Origin: Candidatus Nitrosocosmicus agrestis
GTDB taxonomy: Archaea; Thermoproteota; Nitrososphaeria; Nitrososphaerales; Nitrososphaeraceae
DNA: 64,000 bases
Assembly (NCBI RefSeq): GCF_008389435.1
Contig: NZ_VUYS01000006.1
Coordinates: forward strand, 1-64,000
Direction of reading: 5' to 3'
Position 1 is the stretch's first letter. Every line of letters begins with the position of its first letter. The translations under genes were made by a program, and so were the position numbers. The notes beneath the pieces were generated by a model that was not told the origin of the DNA, did not search any database, and saw only the letters and a list, made by a program, of their open reading frames with translations. This document shows positions 43,589 through 52,748 of this stretch, piece by piece.

Positions 43589-44103
43589 ACTATTTCGACT
43601 CCAAATTGTGATCTAAAAAACTCTATTGATTCATTCTTGGTGATCTTGTGGTCTTTTCCGATTTTGCTTGGATTCCTCTTATGAGAGATGCGGTATCCAG
43701 GTCTAGTCAATGCAGCACAAACATCCATACCAAAAATCCCTATATCTGGATTATATTTTGTACCGGGAATATCAATGTGCTCACGAATTCCAAATGAAAT
43801 ATTTCCATTAGTATCAAAAGATGAACTTTTAATCACATTCTTTTTTGATTCCAATATTCGCCTTAAAAAGTTTACTGCATCGGTTCTTCGTAGCGTTACC
43901 ATGGCACCGATTGGTTCTCCCTTATGAATGCCGAAATCCCTTACACTTTTCTTAGCACCTCTCACACTTGGCTTTTTCCCTGTTAATTCTGATAGGGCAT
44001 TCTTTGCTTTTTCTACTGGGTCTCCAGATTTTCCAACTCCAATGTTAATAACCACTTTGTCGACTTTAATTTGCTTCATAGAGTTTGACGGGCTTTCACT
44101 CAT
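43585..44103 (-). CDS. rpl5: Ribosomal protein uL5
   Basis: A 172-residue 5S-rRNA-binding protein; VVINIGVGKSGDPVEKA and GAMVTLRRTDAVNFLRRIL are typical. Its ATG lies 8 bases inside the end of rps4e. Confidence 0.95.
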   Translation of the reverse strand: MSESPSNSMKQIKVDKVVINIGVGKSGDPVEKAKNALSELTGKKPSVRGAKKSVRDFGIHKGEPIGAMVTLRRTDAVNFLRRILESKKNVIKSSSFDTNGNISFGIREHIDIPGTKYNPDIGIFGMDVCAALTRPGYRISHKRNPSKIGKDHKITKNESIEFFRSQFGVEIV

Positions 44104-44818
44104 TTACTAACACCTCTAAAACAGGTTTGTCTAATCCAACCGGCATAATTAATTCTACTGGAAGTTCTACAGTTTTTTCTTCAAAGGTTAGAATTACTCG
44201 TTTAGGTAACGCAAATAATCCTTCCTTTATTTCTTCTACTCTCCCAATTTTTCCCGCATTTTCTCCTTGAACCACAAGAACATTACAACCATTCTCGAAT
44301 TTGATATGGCTTTCAATTTGCATTTCAGGAACACTTACCAAGCAAACATCTCCAACTTTCATTTCCTTACTATCTTGTAACAAAGATTTGCCATCATGGA
44401 ATCCATATTGAATTTTCCCTCCTTTTGTACTGGTTTTACTAGTAATCTTTAGGAGTTTCTTTTTATTTTCTCTTGTCTTTACAGGGACCAAAAGTTTTGA
44501 TCCCTTTGGAATCATTCGATATGCTTCATTATTGGGTGTTATTTCAATTAAATCCATTATACCCACACCAAAACGAGGGTCACGTCGAATTATACCATCA
44601 ATTTTTATTAACCCAGAATTCAAAATTTTTTTACTTTCATTAGAATTGGAACTTAGATGCAAAACATCTCTCAAAATAACTCCAAGTGGATAACATTTGG
44701 ATTTTGAATACGGACCAGGTCGGGGTCCAAGTATAAACTGAGAATCTTTTCTTCTAACATCCCAAAATCTAGGGGCCTTTTGTCTCTTTAGCTTTGTACT
44801 TCCACTCTTTCTTACCAA
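44096..44818 (-). CDS. rps4e: Ribosomal protein eS4
   Basis: A 240-residue archaeal/eukaryotic S4e. The N-terminus KLKRQKAPRFWDVRRK, the S4 RNA-binding segment and the C-terminal KOW-like VVQGENAGKIGRVEEIKEG are seen. TTG start; 20 bases after rpl24. Confidence 0.94.
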   Translation of the reverse strand: MVRKSGSTKLKRQKAPRFWDVRRKDSQFILGPRPGPYSKSKCYPLGVILRDVLHLSSNSNESKKILNSGLIKIDGIIRRDPRFGVGIMDLIEITPNNEAYRMIPKGSKLLVPVKTRENKKKLLKITSKTSTKGGKIQYGFHDGKSLLQDSKEMKVGDVCLVSVPEMQIESHIKFENGCNVLVVQGENAGKIGRVEEIKEGLFALPKRVILTFEEKTVELPVELIMPVGLDKPVLEVLVNE

Positions 44819-44838
44819 GTTATAATCACTCTCTCAAT

Positions 44839-45204
44839 TTACTCCTTCTTTTCAGTCCTATCAATCTGTTTTTTCGAGGATTTATTAATTTGTTCCTTTT
44901 TACTCTTGCCTTCCAATTTACTCTTCCTCATTTTATCATCCAAGTTAAGAGAAGTAATTTGAACGTTTGAAGCATGAATTTGAACTTTAACATTTCCACC
45001 CTTTATTTTTTCTCTTTGTACACCCTCGATGCTTAAGCGACCCCTATTAGTGTCAAGCTTCTCGATCTTACCTTCAACTCCTTTATACTCACCTCTCATA
45101 ATTTTCACGGTATCACCTTTAACTATCGATACGCTTTTTTTACCAAAGTCTTTCTTCAAATTATCTGAGAGGTTTGATGAAATATTATTAATTCTTCTTT
45201 TCAT
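44839..45204 (-). CDS. rpl24: Ribosomal protein uL24
   Basis: A 121-residue protein with the KOW motif VKIMRGEYKGVEGKIEKLDTNRG and a long Lys-rich C-terminal tail. 12 bases after rpl14. Confidence 0.93.
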   Translation of the reverse strand: MKRRINNISSNLSDNLKKDFGKKSVSIVKGDTVKIMRGEYKGVEGKIEKLDTNRGRLSIEGVQREKIKGGNVKVQIHASNVQITSLNLDDKMRKSKLEGKSKKEQINKSSKKQIDRTEKKE

Positions 45205-45216
45205 AATTTTTGCAAC

Positions 45217-45651
45217 TCAAACTATCATTGATGCCAGATTGGCAATCCTTGGCCATTTTTCAGCTGCCTCAGCTGCAACTGGACCTTTTAGATCAGTCCC
45301 TTTAATTTCACCTTCTTGAGTAACAAGTACTGCAGCATTATCTTCGAATGAAACTCTAACTCCATTTAGTCTTCGAATTGGGTATTTTTGTCTGATAATG
45401 ACTGCACCAAATATCTGTTTTCTTAATTCTGCTGGTCCTTTTTTAACAGTTACGGTCACAAAATCACCTACTGCTGCTGCGGGTAACCTTGAATGTCTAC
45501 CTTTGTATCGGGTCACCTGAGCAATTTGTAAAATCTTAGCTCCGGTGTTATCTGCACAGACCAAATTAGCATATAACGGTAAGGAACGTGTCACATATGG
45601 TCTGAATTCCTCAACTCCTCTAGATGAAACAGCTCTTGATTTTGAAGACAT
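45217..45651 (-). CDS. rpl14: Ribosomal protein uL14
   Basis: A 144-residue uL14; ADNTGAKILQIAQVTRYKGR and AVIIRQKYPIRRLNGVRVSFEDNAAVLV are diagnostic. Two bases after rps17. Confidence 0.96.
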   Translation of the reverse strand: MSSKSRAVSSRGVEEFRPYVTRSLPLYANLVCADNTGAKILQIAQVTRYKGRHSRLPAAAVGDFVTVTVKKGPAELRKQIFGAVIIRQKYPIRRLNGVRVSFEDNAAVLVTQEGEIKGTDLKGPVAAEAAEKWPRIANLASMIV

Positions 45652-45653
45652 AG

Positions 45654-45977
45654 TTATTCACTAACCTCCACTACGGCAAAAGAAACAGTCTTTGACAAAG
45701 GTCTGCATTCTGCAATCTTTACTTTGTTTCCATCTTCGACATCCTGACAATCAGAAATAAAAGCATGAATCTTTGATTTGCTTCTTTCATATCGCTTGTA
45801 TTTGTCTACGAATCTAGAAAATTCTCTCTCAACGACGACCATATTTTTCCCTTTGTGACTTACAACGACGCCAGTCATTAATTTGCCTCTAAGTGAAAGA
45901 GAGCCACAGAACGGACAATATTTATTAGTACATGTCCTTTTTGGAGTTTTTACTTGTATTCCTATATTTTTAGCCAT
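45654..45977 (-). CDS. rps17: Ribosomal protein uS17
   Basis: A 107-residue archaeal S17 with CPFCGSLSLRGKLMTGVVVSHKGKN and AECRPLSKTVSFAVVEV. ATG 45977 is chosen because GGTGAA stands just upstream as a ribosome binding site. The N-terminal Cys pair (CTNKYCPFC) is typical of archaeal S17. Confidence 0.94.
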   Translation of the reverse strand: MAKNIGIQVKTPKRTCTNKYCPFCGSLSLRGKLMTGVVVSHKGKNMVVVEREFSRFVDKYKRYERSKSKIHAFISDCQDVEDGNKVKIAECRPLSKTVSFAVVEVSE

Positions 45978-45991
45978 TAATTTCACCTTTT

Positions 45992-46267
45992 TTATACAAC
46001 TACTTCCTCAGGCCTTCCTAATAATCGCTTGCCAGGAATAATCTGATTACGATATTGATTGTTAACTTTAAAAAATGATATTTCTTTTTTTGCGATCTTT
46101 ATGATTTTTTTAGATTCTGTTTCTTTAAGAAATATCATATTTCTTGAAATGTTCACAATTTTCCCTCTTTTCTTGTCATTAAATGGATTAGATGACTTTA
46201 AAACACCAATCTCAGTATCGAATGCAATGAGTCTATTTGTTTCTGTCAAATGAGATTTGATGGTCAC
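45992..46267 (-). CDS. rnp1: RNase P protein component 1 (Rpp29/Pop4)
   Basis: A 91-residue archaeal homologue of Rpp29 that binds RNase P RNA, within the ribosomal operon as in most archaea. Typical are the Sm-like barrel with GKIVNISRNMIFLKE and the C-terminal IIPGKRLLGRPEE. Its ATG overlaps the rpl29 stop by 4 bases. Confidence 0.9.
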   Translation of the reverse strand: MTIKSHLTETNRLIAFDTEIGVLKSSNPFNDKKRGKIVNISRNMIFLKETESKKIIKIAKKEISFFKVNNQYRNQIIPGKRLLGRPEEVVV

Positions 46268-46479
46268 TTTTTGTCTTTACCCCCAGACCTTTCATTCATT
46301 ATAGTCAATATTCTGGCTATATCTCGCCTTTTCCATCTTATTACACCAGCTTCCTTTTTCAGAGTCCCTTTTATCGATTCAGATTTCAGTTTAGCCAAGT
46401 CTACTTTCAAATCTGTCAGTTTATCTTTTAAATCATCATCATTAAATTGTCGTAAGGTCTTGGTCTTGTTTCGTGACAA
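46264..46479 (-). CDS. rpl29: Ribosomal protein uL29
   Basis: A 71-residue two-helix protein (KTLRQFNDDDLKDKLTDLKVDLAKLKSE, then RRDIARILTIMNER). TTG start right after the rps3 stop. Confidence 0.93.
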   Translation of the reverse strand: MSRNKTKTLRQFNDDDLKDKLTDLKVDLAKLKSESIKGTLKKEAGVIRWKRRDIARILTIMNERSGGKDKK

Positions 46480-47208
46480 TTAACTTGTAACCTCCGTAGG
46501 ATTATCGGTTGATTTTGCCTCTACGGCATTTTTATTTTTCTCTGTGCTTGGCTCTTCTGTCGATTGTGAAGCACCCTCATTGTTTTGATAATAACTCGGG
46601 CTGTTAGGTTCTCTATGATTTACGACTAATTCAAACTCCGGAGGAGTTGCATTCTTAATAGCAATCTTTAACCTAATCCCCATAATGCCCATTTTTGTTA
46701 ACACATGGGTAAGACCTTCCTTAACAACTTTGTCAGCCATGTTACCACTTTTAGGTACAATACCCGAAGAATGCTTTTCAAAGTGTGCTCTTTCGCTTCT
46801 CAATTTACCTGAAATAGTTACCTCGACACCAAGAGCTCCTGCATTTCTTATGGTATTTAACGTCCATAGTGCAGCTCTCCTAAAGGCTGTACCTCTTTCT
46901 ATCAACTGAGCAAGCCTATTGCACATTATCTTAGGATTAAGCTCGGGAACTTCAACTTCAACTACAGATATCTGGGGATTTGTCAACCCAAACCTAACTT
47001 CGAGTTTCGAAGTGAGATCCCTAATCCCACTACCTTTCCTACCTATTACCAAACCAGGTCTTGTAACATATAGGGTTAACCTAGTCCCTAAAGGAGATTT
47101 TTGAATATCAGCTCCGCCAAACCCAGCATCCTTAAGCTCGTCCCTCAAAAATTCATCTAATTCACTATTTCTATAATTATTCTTTAACACATTTTTAATT
47201 GCATTCAT
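46480..47208 (-). CDS. rps3: Ribosomal protein uS3
   Basis: A 242-residue uS3. The KH domain has LVIGRKGSGIRDLTSKLE, and the C-terminal domain GVEVTISGKLRSERA. The acidic/Ser-rich tail (about 205-242) is longer than in many archaea. ATG directly after the rpl22 stop. Confidence 0.96.
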   Translation of the reverse strand: MNAIKNVLKNNYRNSELDEFLRDELKDAGFGGADIQKSPLGTRLTLYVTRPGLVIGRKGSGIRDLTSKLEVRFGLTNPQISVVEVEVPELNPKIMCNRLAQLIERGTAFRRAALWTLNTIRNAGALGVEVTISGKLRSERAHFEKHSSGIVPKSGNMADKVVKEGLTHVLTKMGIMGIRLKIAIKNATPPEFELVVNHREPNSPSYYQNNEGASQSTEEPSTEKNKNAVEAKSTDNPTEVTS

Positions 47209-47682
47209 TTAGCCAGACCTCCCTTCAATTGCGACCATCTCCACATGTACGAGTGTATCATATTTTGGGCTTGCTCTACCCATAGCTCTTGGAGTAAATC
47301 GCTTTAGCTTTGTACCTTTATGTACTACCACCGAAATAATTTTTAACCTATCCAGGTCCATTCCCTTATATTCAGCATTTGATTCCAAATTATCTAAAAG
47401 TTTTAAAAATTCAGATGTAGCTTTGTGTGGATATCTGCCAGAACAGAATCCATCTCTAATATTTGATCTGTGAGCTACTTCATTATGATACCTACGATAA
47501 GGTACAGCAATCTTCTTTGACAACACATCCTCTAAAAATTCTCTGGCCTTCTCAATAGATTTATTATTTACGGCTAGCGCCAACTCTCGTGAATGTTTGT
47601 GCGAGATGGATTTATCCCTGATCGCAGCTCTAACATGCCTCGATTTCTCGTATTTCTGAAATGAATAAGAATATTGCGGCAT
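47209..47682 (-). CDS. rpl22: Ribosomal protein uL22
   Basis: A 157-residue uL22 with the exit-tunnel loop region VVHKGTKLKRFTPRAMGRA. ATG 47682 is preferred; the GTG three codons earlier is part of a GTGATC ribosome-binding site and of the rps19 end. Confidence 0.94.
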   Translation of the reverse strand: MPQYSYSFQKYEKSRHVRAAIRDKSISHKHSRELALAVNNKSIEKAREFLEDVLSKKIAVPYRRYHNEVAHRSNIRDGFCSGRYPHKATSEFLKLLDNLESNAEYKGMDLDRLKIISVVVHKGTKLKRFTPRAMGRASPKYDTLVHVEMVAIEGRSG

Positions 47683-47687
47683 ATTGA

Positions 47688-48095
47688 TCACTTCAATGGA
47701 ACGTAGAGACTTGACCTTGAGGAACCAACTCCAGGTGCTCCGTGTTGAACTCTCTTGTTGGTAATAGCATACTCTCCTAAGTAATGACCAACCATTTCAG
47801 CCCTAATTGTGAAAGAAACAAATTCCTTTCCATTGTGAACTAATACTGTTAACCCAATCATATCCGGAAGTATAATCATATCCCTAAGATGAGTCTTCAA
47901 TTGACCATTCAGTTTTCCCTCTCTCGCTAATTTTAAATCTTCTCTAAATTTTCTTTTCTCGTCGTTCATATATGTTGATAAGCGTTTATCTAATGATCTT
48001 CTTTGTCTTGAATTCAACAAAGGCATCAAAGTTTCGATAGATAATTTCTGTACCTGTTCCCCAGAATATCCTTTAAATTTAAACTCTCTCGCCAA
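47688..48095 (-). CDS. rps19: Ribosomal protein uS19
   Basis: A 135-residue uS19; the C-terminal block VGHYLGEYAITNKRVQHGAPG is diagnostic. TTG start. It is separated from the upstream rpl23 by 57 bases, where most archaea carry rpl2. Confidence 0.95.
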   Translation of the reverse strand: MAREFKFKGYSGEQVQKLSIETLMPLLNSRQRRSLDKRLSTYMNDEKRKFREDLKLAREGKLNGQLKTHLRDMIILPDMIGLTVLVHNGKEFVSFTIRAEMVGHYLGEYAITNKRVQHGAPGVGSSRSSLYVPLK

Positions 48096-48152
48096 TTTCT
48101 AAATCCACCTAACTGGAAAAATCTTTATAACCACATAATTTTGATTCATACA

Positions 48153-48452
48153 CTATACCAATCCCAGGTTCGTAGCAAGCTGTCTTGCCCCATCCACATT
48201 TTTGAATTTCATAATAGCCTTCTTTCCACGTATGGTATTAAAAGTATTTACCTCACTAATTTCTGCCTCGTAAATTATTTTCATTGCTTTTACTATTTGA
48301 TTTTTAGTTGCTTTATTATGAACTATAAAACTTAGCTTATTTTCTCTCTCTATAATGTTAAAAGTTTTTTCGGTTACATATGGCTCAAGAATAATTTTAC
48401 TTGCCAGCTCTGAATCAATTTCAACATTTTTGTTTCCAATTCCTTGACTCAT
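48153..48452 (-). CDS. rpl23: Ribosomal protein uL23
   Basis: A 99-residue protein: ILEPYVTEKTFNIIERENKLSFIVHNKATKNQIVKAM and the C-terminal loop with RGKKAIMKF. ATG overlaps the rpl4 stop by 4 bases. Confidence 0.94.
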   Translation of the reverse strand: MSQGIGNKNVEIDSELASKIILEPYVTEKTFNIIERENKLSFIVHNKATKNQIVKAMKIIYEAEISEVNTFNTIRGKKAIMKFKNVDGARQLATNLGLV

Positions 48453-49261
48453 TTTGACTCCTCCATTGCTATCATTGAAGGTATTTTTAATTCATTTAAC
48501 TTTTCAAGAGAACTTTTAGAATACATTGTGAGACGTATTGGCTTGGCCCCGGGTGCTAAATCAAGTACGCTTAAATCCTTAACACTCTTAACAGTAATAC
48601 CCGGAATAGAACCATCTAATTTCAATAAACTACAATCATCATCCCCTACAACAATGAGAGCACTTTTGCCAATTCGATTTGGACGGCCCCGTTGCTTAGC
48701 CTTTCCAGAACGTCTTTTTATAGATCTCTCAACTCTTACAATGTCATCTCCAATCCCCAAATCTTTTAGAACAGACATCAAATCCTTTGTCTTTTTTATG
48801 GATTCCAAATCGTCCGTAACTATCATCGGAAAAGAATTAAGTTCTGTTACAATATGCCCTCTTTTCTCCACAAGTTCTTTGATACTCGTGCAAGATATCG
48901 CCGAACATAATCCGACAGTTTTTTCTTTCTTATTTAGTTTCTTGTAAATAACTTTCCAAGATTCTGGAGGATGATTGAGTCGACCCTTTCTGACTCCGCC
49001 CACACCGGCTGCTTGTCCTGCCCGAGAAAATCCTTCTCCTTTTGCCCTAGCCAATCTTGCTATGCCTAATCCAGTATTTCTTGACTCAGCACTCACCATT
49101 TCACCGGCGGCAGGATAACGACCTTGCTTTTGATAGTGATGGGTATCTAAATTAACGTAGGCTTTTTTTATGACCTCTGGACGATATGGATAACTGAAAA
49201 CTTGAGGAAGATCGACGGTTTCAATCTCCTTTCCCTTTAAGTCAAGAATTTTTGCACTCAT
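48449..49261 (-). CDS. rpl4: Ribosomal protein uL4
   Basis: A 270-residue uL4 with the archaeal/eukaryotic layout: PQVFSYPYRPEVIKKAYV, the exit-tunnel loop with SRNTGLGIARLARAKG and GVGGVRKGRLNHPP, and a C-terminal domain. Adjoins the stop of rpl3. Confidence 0.96.
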   Translation of the reverse strand: MSAKILDLKGKEIETVDLPQVFSYPYRPEVIKKAYVNLDTHHYQKQGRYPAAGEMVSAESRNTGLGIARLARAKGEGFSRAGQAAGVGGVRKGRLNHPPESWKVIYKKLNKKEKTVGLCSAISCTSIKELVEKRGHIVTELNSFPMIVTDDLESIKKTKDLMSVLKDLGIGDDIVRVERSIKRRSGKAKQRGRPNRIGKSALIVVGDDDCSLLKLDGSIPGITVKSVKDLSVLDLAPGAKPIRLTMYSKSSLEKLNELKIPSMIAMEESK

Positions 49262-50260
49262 TTAAACAACTACCTCCAATACTTTAGGCTCATTGATTTT
49301 TGTTTGTTTACTCCTTATGGGATGTCGTAATTTAACTAGCCTTTTGGGTACACCTGGAATTGTTCCCCTTACGATCATATAATCCCCATTAACCATTCCG
49401 AAATGCTTGAAACCACCTTTAGGATTAATATCGACTAAATCTTTATTTTCTGAATTAGCCATTACAAGGATACGTTTATTGTATTCAGTACGTTGGTGAA
49501 AGCCTCTCTGACCTTGTCTAGCAACAGTATACATTACAACAGCAGGTGAGATTGGTCCAAGAGTACCAACCGCCCTTACACTCTTCCTTGATTTATGTTG
49601 TTTACGTTTAACACCAAATCTGGTAATAGGACCTTCAACACCCTTTCCACGGGTAATTCCGTGAACATCAACATGTTGACCAGTTTTAAAAACATCAGAT
49701 ACTCGGACTTCTTGTCCCAATTTTGATTTCAGAAAATCGAATTTTGACTGATTATCTTTTCCATTTACTGGAATTTCATAAATGAACGGTACTTTTTGTG
49801 ACAACCCAATCATATTTGGATATATAGCTACAATTGCAACAACTTGTTTTGCCGCTGCTAATTTTTCTTCCGCCTTTTTCATACTATCTTCGGAATATTT
49901 TGTCTTATATTTGGCAGAAAGATCTTTGAGACTATCCTTTGCAAAAACATCGAAAATTGCATGTTTGCCATATTGATCCTCGGCATACCCGCGTATTCCA
50001 ACTATTTTTAACGGTGGTAATGAAATAACTGTGGAGTGATTCATCAAAGGCTTTCCAAAATTTGGGGTTTTTTCCTTGTCGTCAACTGTCATTACTTGAA
50101 TCTGCCCTACCTTAAAACCGGCAAATCCTACTAATCCTACACTTTCTCGATTTACATTTTCGGGCCATGTTCTGATCTTAGCTTCTAAGCTCTTAGCTCT
50201 GGCCCGTGGACGAAAAGCAATACTACCTCTCCTAGGTGTGCTATACTTACGGTGACCCAT
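49262..50260 (-). CDS. rpl3: Ribosomal protein uL3
   Basis: A 332-residue archaeal uL3, first ribosomal gene of the operon. Recognisable are the N-terminal GHRKYSTPRRGSIAFRPR and the central TRGKGVEGPITRFGVKRKQHK. ATG 50260; the A/T-rich 54 bases before it separate it from the SPOUT gene. Confidence 0.97.
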   Translation of the reverse strand: MGHRKYSTPRRGSIAFRPRARAKSLEAKIRTWPENVNRESVGLVGFAGFKVGQIQVMTVDDKEKTPNFGKPLMNHSTVISLPPLKIVGIRGYAEDQYGKHAIFDVFAKDSLKDLSAKYKTKYSEDSMKKAEEKLAAAKQVVAIVAIYPNMIGLSQKVPFIYEIPVNGKDNQSKFDFLKSKLGQEVRVSDVFKTGQHVDVHGITRGKGVEGPITRFGVKRKQHKSRKSVRAVGTLGPISPAVVMYTVARQGQRGFHQRTEYNKRILVMANSENKDLVDINPKGGFKHFGMVNGDYMIVRGTIPGVPKRLVKLRHPIRSKQTKINEPKVLEVVV

Positions 50261-50314
50261 AGATACAAAATTTTTTCGGATCCCATTAATAAGTCTATTA
50301 TTTGTAACTTGTTA

Positions 50315-51181
50315 CTAATATGATTGAGTATAAAAGTTCAAAATGGATAAGACTCCGAAAATTGCTTCCTCCATTCGTATAGTTTGGGTACCTTGAGAAG
50401 GAAAGAAGTTGTACGATTTGTATTCACTCATATCAATTTTAGCTGCTTCAAAAATAGATTTTAATCCATATTTGGGAGATCCAAATACTACTAGGAGAGT
50501 AGTATTAACGAGTTCATCATTAATCAGGCTTTTAACAAAGCCGAATCCATCAAATTGTTTTGCATACCTTGAAGTCAGTATGACTTTGGATTTCTCAAAT
50601 TTATAAATAAAATCCCTAAATTCTTTTGTATAATGAACGCTGTACCCCCAATAAAAGAGGTTTTTAAGATCATCAATACTTGGGTCAGTTGCAAGAAGAT
50701 GTTTCTTTTGTTTTATTAATTTAACATTCAGTTTTTTTCCGAATTGTGTTTGATTTCCTACGTATTTTAAAGAATAATCTAATCCAACGTCAACTAAAAA
50801 TTCCCGACCCTTCTTTTCCAATAGACCAACGCGAACCTCACCACTCTTGAGGTGTCTTATACTATCTTTATCTTTATGATGAGGGGACCTCAAAGGGTGA
50901 AGTCTTCCTACAGTTTTTAGAATGTCCAATTTAGGATAGATCTTTCGTCGAAGATATTGCGGAGTGTCAAGATATTCTAAGATAGTGATAAGGAATTCCC
51001 TTTCTTTATAAGTAGGATTAAGGAGGCTATCGTGATAGATAGTTAATTTTTCAACTCGGAATATGGATAAAGATCGTGATAATTGAAAGATTTTTGCAGT
51101 TCTATCTATGTCTGATTTTACGTCATAAAGATATGAATCAGGTATCGCGAGTTCGAATTTTATTTTATTCTTTGAATTCAA
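50315..51181 (-). CDS. SPOUT-type RNA methyltransferase (DUF171)
   Basis: A 288-residue protein of the archaeal family annotated as putative RNA methyltransferase, often placed directly before rpl3, as here. N-terminal PDSYLYDVKSDIDRTAKIFQLSRSL and the C-terminal knotted-fold part with VVFGSPKYGLKSIFE and FFPSQGTQTIRMEEAIFGVLSIL (cofactor loop) fit. A role in rRNA methylation near the peptidyl-transferase region is family knowledge, not shown here. TTG start abuts the redoxin stop. Confidence 0.85.
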   Translation of the reverse strand: MNSKNKIKFELAIPDSYLYDVKSDIDRTAKIFQLSRSLSIFRVEKLTIYHDSLLNPTYKEREFLITILEYLDTPQYLRRKIYPKLDILKTVGRLHPLRSPHHKDKDSIRHLKSGEVRVGLLEKKGREFLVDVGLDYSLKYVGNQTQFGKKLNVKLIKQKKHLLATDPSIDDLKNLFYWGYSVHYTKEFRDFIYKFEKSKVILTSRYAKQFDGFGFVKSLINDELVNTTLLVVFGSPKYGLKSIFEAAKIDMSEYKSYNFFPSQGTQTIRMEEAIFGVLSILNFYTQSY

Positions 51182-51847
51182 CTAGCCATTCCTTAAAAGT
51201 TCACTCACAGCTCCCTCTAAATATCCTTCAGAACCAAAGAAAGAATAGCGTAACAACCCTTGCTTATCAATAACGATAGAGGATGGAGTGCCCCGTAGCC
51301 TATATAATTCAAAGGTCCGAGCAGAATAATCTTTATTCTGCAAATATTGCTGAACTCTATTATGCAAATCTTCTTTTTCCTTATCCGTTAAGGACAAGTA
51401 ATCAGGAAAATAAATTTTAATGAATTCCTTAATCATTTGCTCAGTTATAGAAACAGGCATTTTTATGATTTCATCCTGTGCGATTGGAAATGGGATATTA
51501 TAGTATAATTTATCTCCCTGGACCAGTTTTCCATATTGCTTTAATGCTTTTAAAGTTTCTCCAATAACCTTTCCTTCTGCTACCAAGAGTTTAAGATTTT
51601 CTAAGGTGTTCTTGTCATAATCCTCAAAAGCAGTAGCTACTCCAATAACCTTAACATTTTTGTCCTTAAACTTTTCGTACAAACTGACTGCTTGTGGAAG
51701 TCCATAAAGAAAGCATCCTGGACAGTTAACTTGAAATACCTCGATTACAATCACGTTTCCCTTCAACTGGTCAATATTTGTAGGTGTTCCTTGAACCCAG
51801 TTTGACAATATTAAGTTTGGTGCTATCGATCCAATTTCTATTGACAT
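51182..51847 (-). CDS. Redoxin/thioredoxin-fold protein with CPGC
   Basis: A 221-residue thioredoxin-fold protein of the TlpA/AhpC-like group. The redox pair is C42-PG-C45 in FQVNCPGCFLYGLP. An insertion follows, and the C-terminal cis-Pro region is GTPSSIVIDKQGLLRYSFFG. There is no signal peptide, so it is cytosolic. Its substrate could be disulfides or peroxides. Directly upstream of the SPOUT gene. Confidence 0.82.
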   Translation of the reverse strand: MSIEIGSIAPNLILSNWVQGTPTNIDQLKGNVIVIEVFQVNCPGCFLYGLPQAVSLYEKFKDKNVKVIGVATAFEDYDKNTLENLKLLVAEGKVIGETLKALKQYGKLVQGDKLYYNIPFPIAQDEIIKMPVSITEQMIKEFIKIYFPDYLSLTDKEKEDLHNRVQQYLQNKDYSARTFELYRLRGTPSSIVIDKQGLLRYSFFGSEGYLEGAVSELLRNG

Positions 51848-51925
51848 ATAAATATGAATCCTTTTTAAAATAGAATTATTTAAACGGTCGTAAATTAAAA
51901 AAAATAGATTAATAATTTTTTGAAA

Positions 51926-52657
51926 TTAAGATTGTGTGTCCTTACTTTGGACCTGCTGTGAATAAGACTCGATTTCCTCTGCAGTCATCATTCGGAGTGT
52001 TTTAGTTTTAGAATCAATCAAAGCTAATCTAATATGTTTAGTGCCGGTTTTTTCTTCACTAACCATGAAAATTGATTCAATTGCAAGCACACAGGCTTTG
52101 TTGAGATCTATATCACTTTTATAATTTTTCTCTAAATGCTCAGTTACCTGTTCGCTACCTGCTCCGATAGCAACTGCATCATATCCAATGTAAGTGCCAC
52201 TAGGGTCAGTAAGGTACAAACCTGTACCATTCTTATCAACACCAGCAATAATTAATGCAACTCCAAAAGGTCTAGCCCCAGCGTATTGAGTATACTGCTG
52301 AGCCATATCCGCTAAATTCTTAGCAACGCCTTCAACATCAACAATCTCATCATAAATTAATCGATTACTCTGAGCGAAGAATCGAGCATGGTCAACTTGT
52401 GTCCTCGCGTCTGGTATATAACCTGCTGCTGCTAGGCCAATATGATCATCAATTTGAAATATTTTTTGTGTAACATTTGATATTTGTAATTTTCTTGTTT
52501 TTTCTTCAACGGCTAAGATAACTCCGTCTGTACTCTTTATACCCAAAGCTAGCGTTCCTCTTCTAACTGTTTCGATGGCATATTCTACCTGATATAACCT
52601 TCCATCAGGAGAGAAGACGGTAATTCCCCTATCATAACCTGCTGCTGCTGGTAACAA
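51926..52657 (-). CDS. psmA: Proteasome subunit alpha
   Basis: A 243-residue alpha-ring subunit. The N-terminal gate segment AAAGYDRGITVFSPDGRLYQVEYAIETVRRG is diagnostic, followed by GLAAAGYIPDARTQVDHAR. TTG start. It lies 78 bases upstream of the redoxin on the same strand and is divergent from DUF371. Confidence 0.95.
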   Translation of the reverse strand: MLPAAAGYDRGITVFSPDGRLYQVEYAIETVRRGTLALGIKSTDGVILAVEEKTRKLQISNVTQKIFQIDDHIGLAAAGYIPDARTQVDHARFFAQSNRLIYDEIVDVEGVAKNLADMAQQYTQYAGARPFGVALIIAGVDKNGTGLYLTDPSGTYIGYDAVAIGAGSEQVTEHLEKNYKSDIDLNKACVLAIESIFMVSEEKTGTKHIRLALIDSKTKTLRMMTAEEIESYSQQVQSKDTQS

Positions 52658-52748
52658 ATCAAATATTTTACTTCTAAATCTTTATTTATAGTTACCTTAA
52701 TTAAAAAAATAAAAGAATATTTACAATAGAGAATCTGATATCAAATAT

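Noticed and set aside
48444-48947. 167-codon plus-strand frame
   Set aside because: Antisense shadow of rpl4, whose product is unmistakable.
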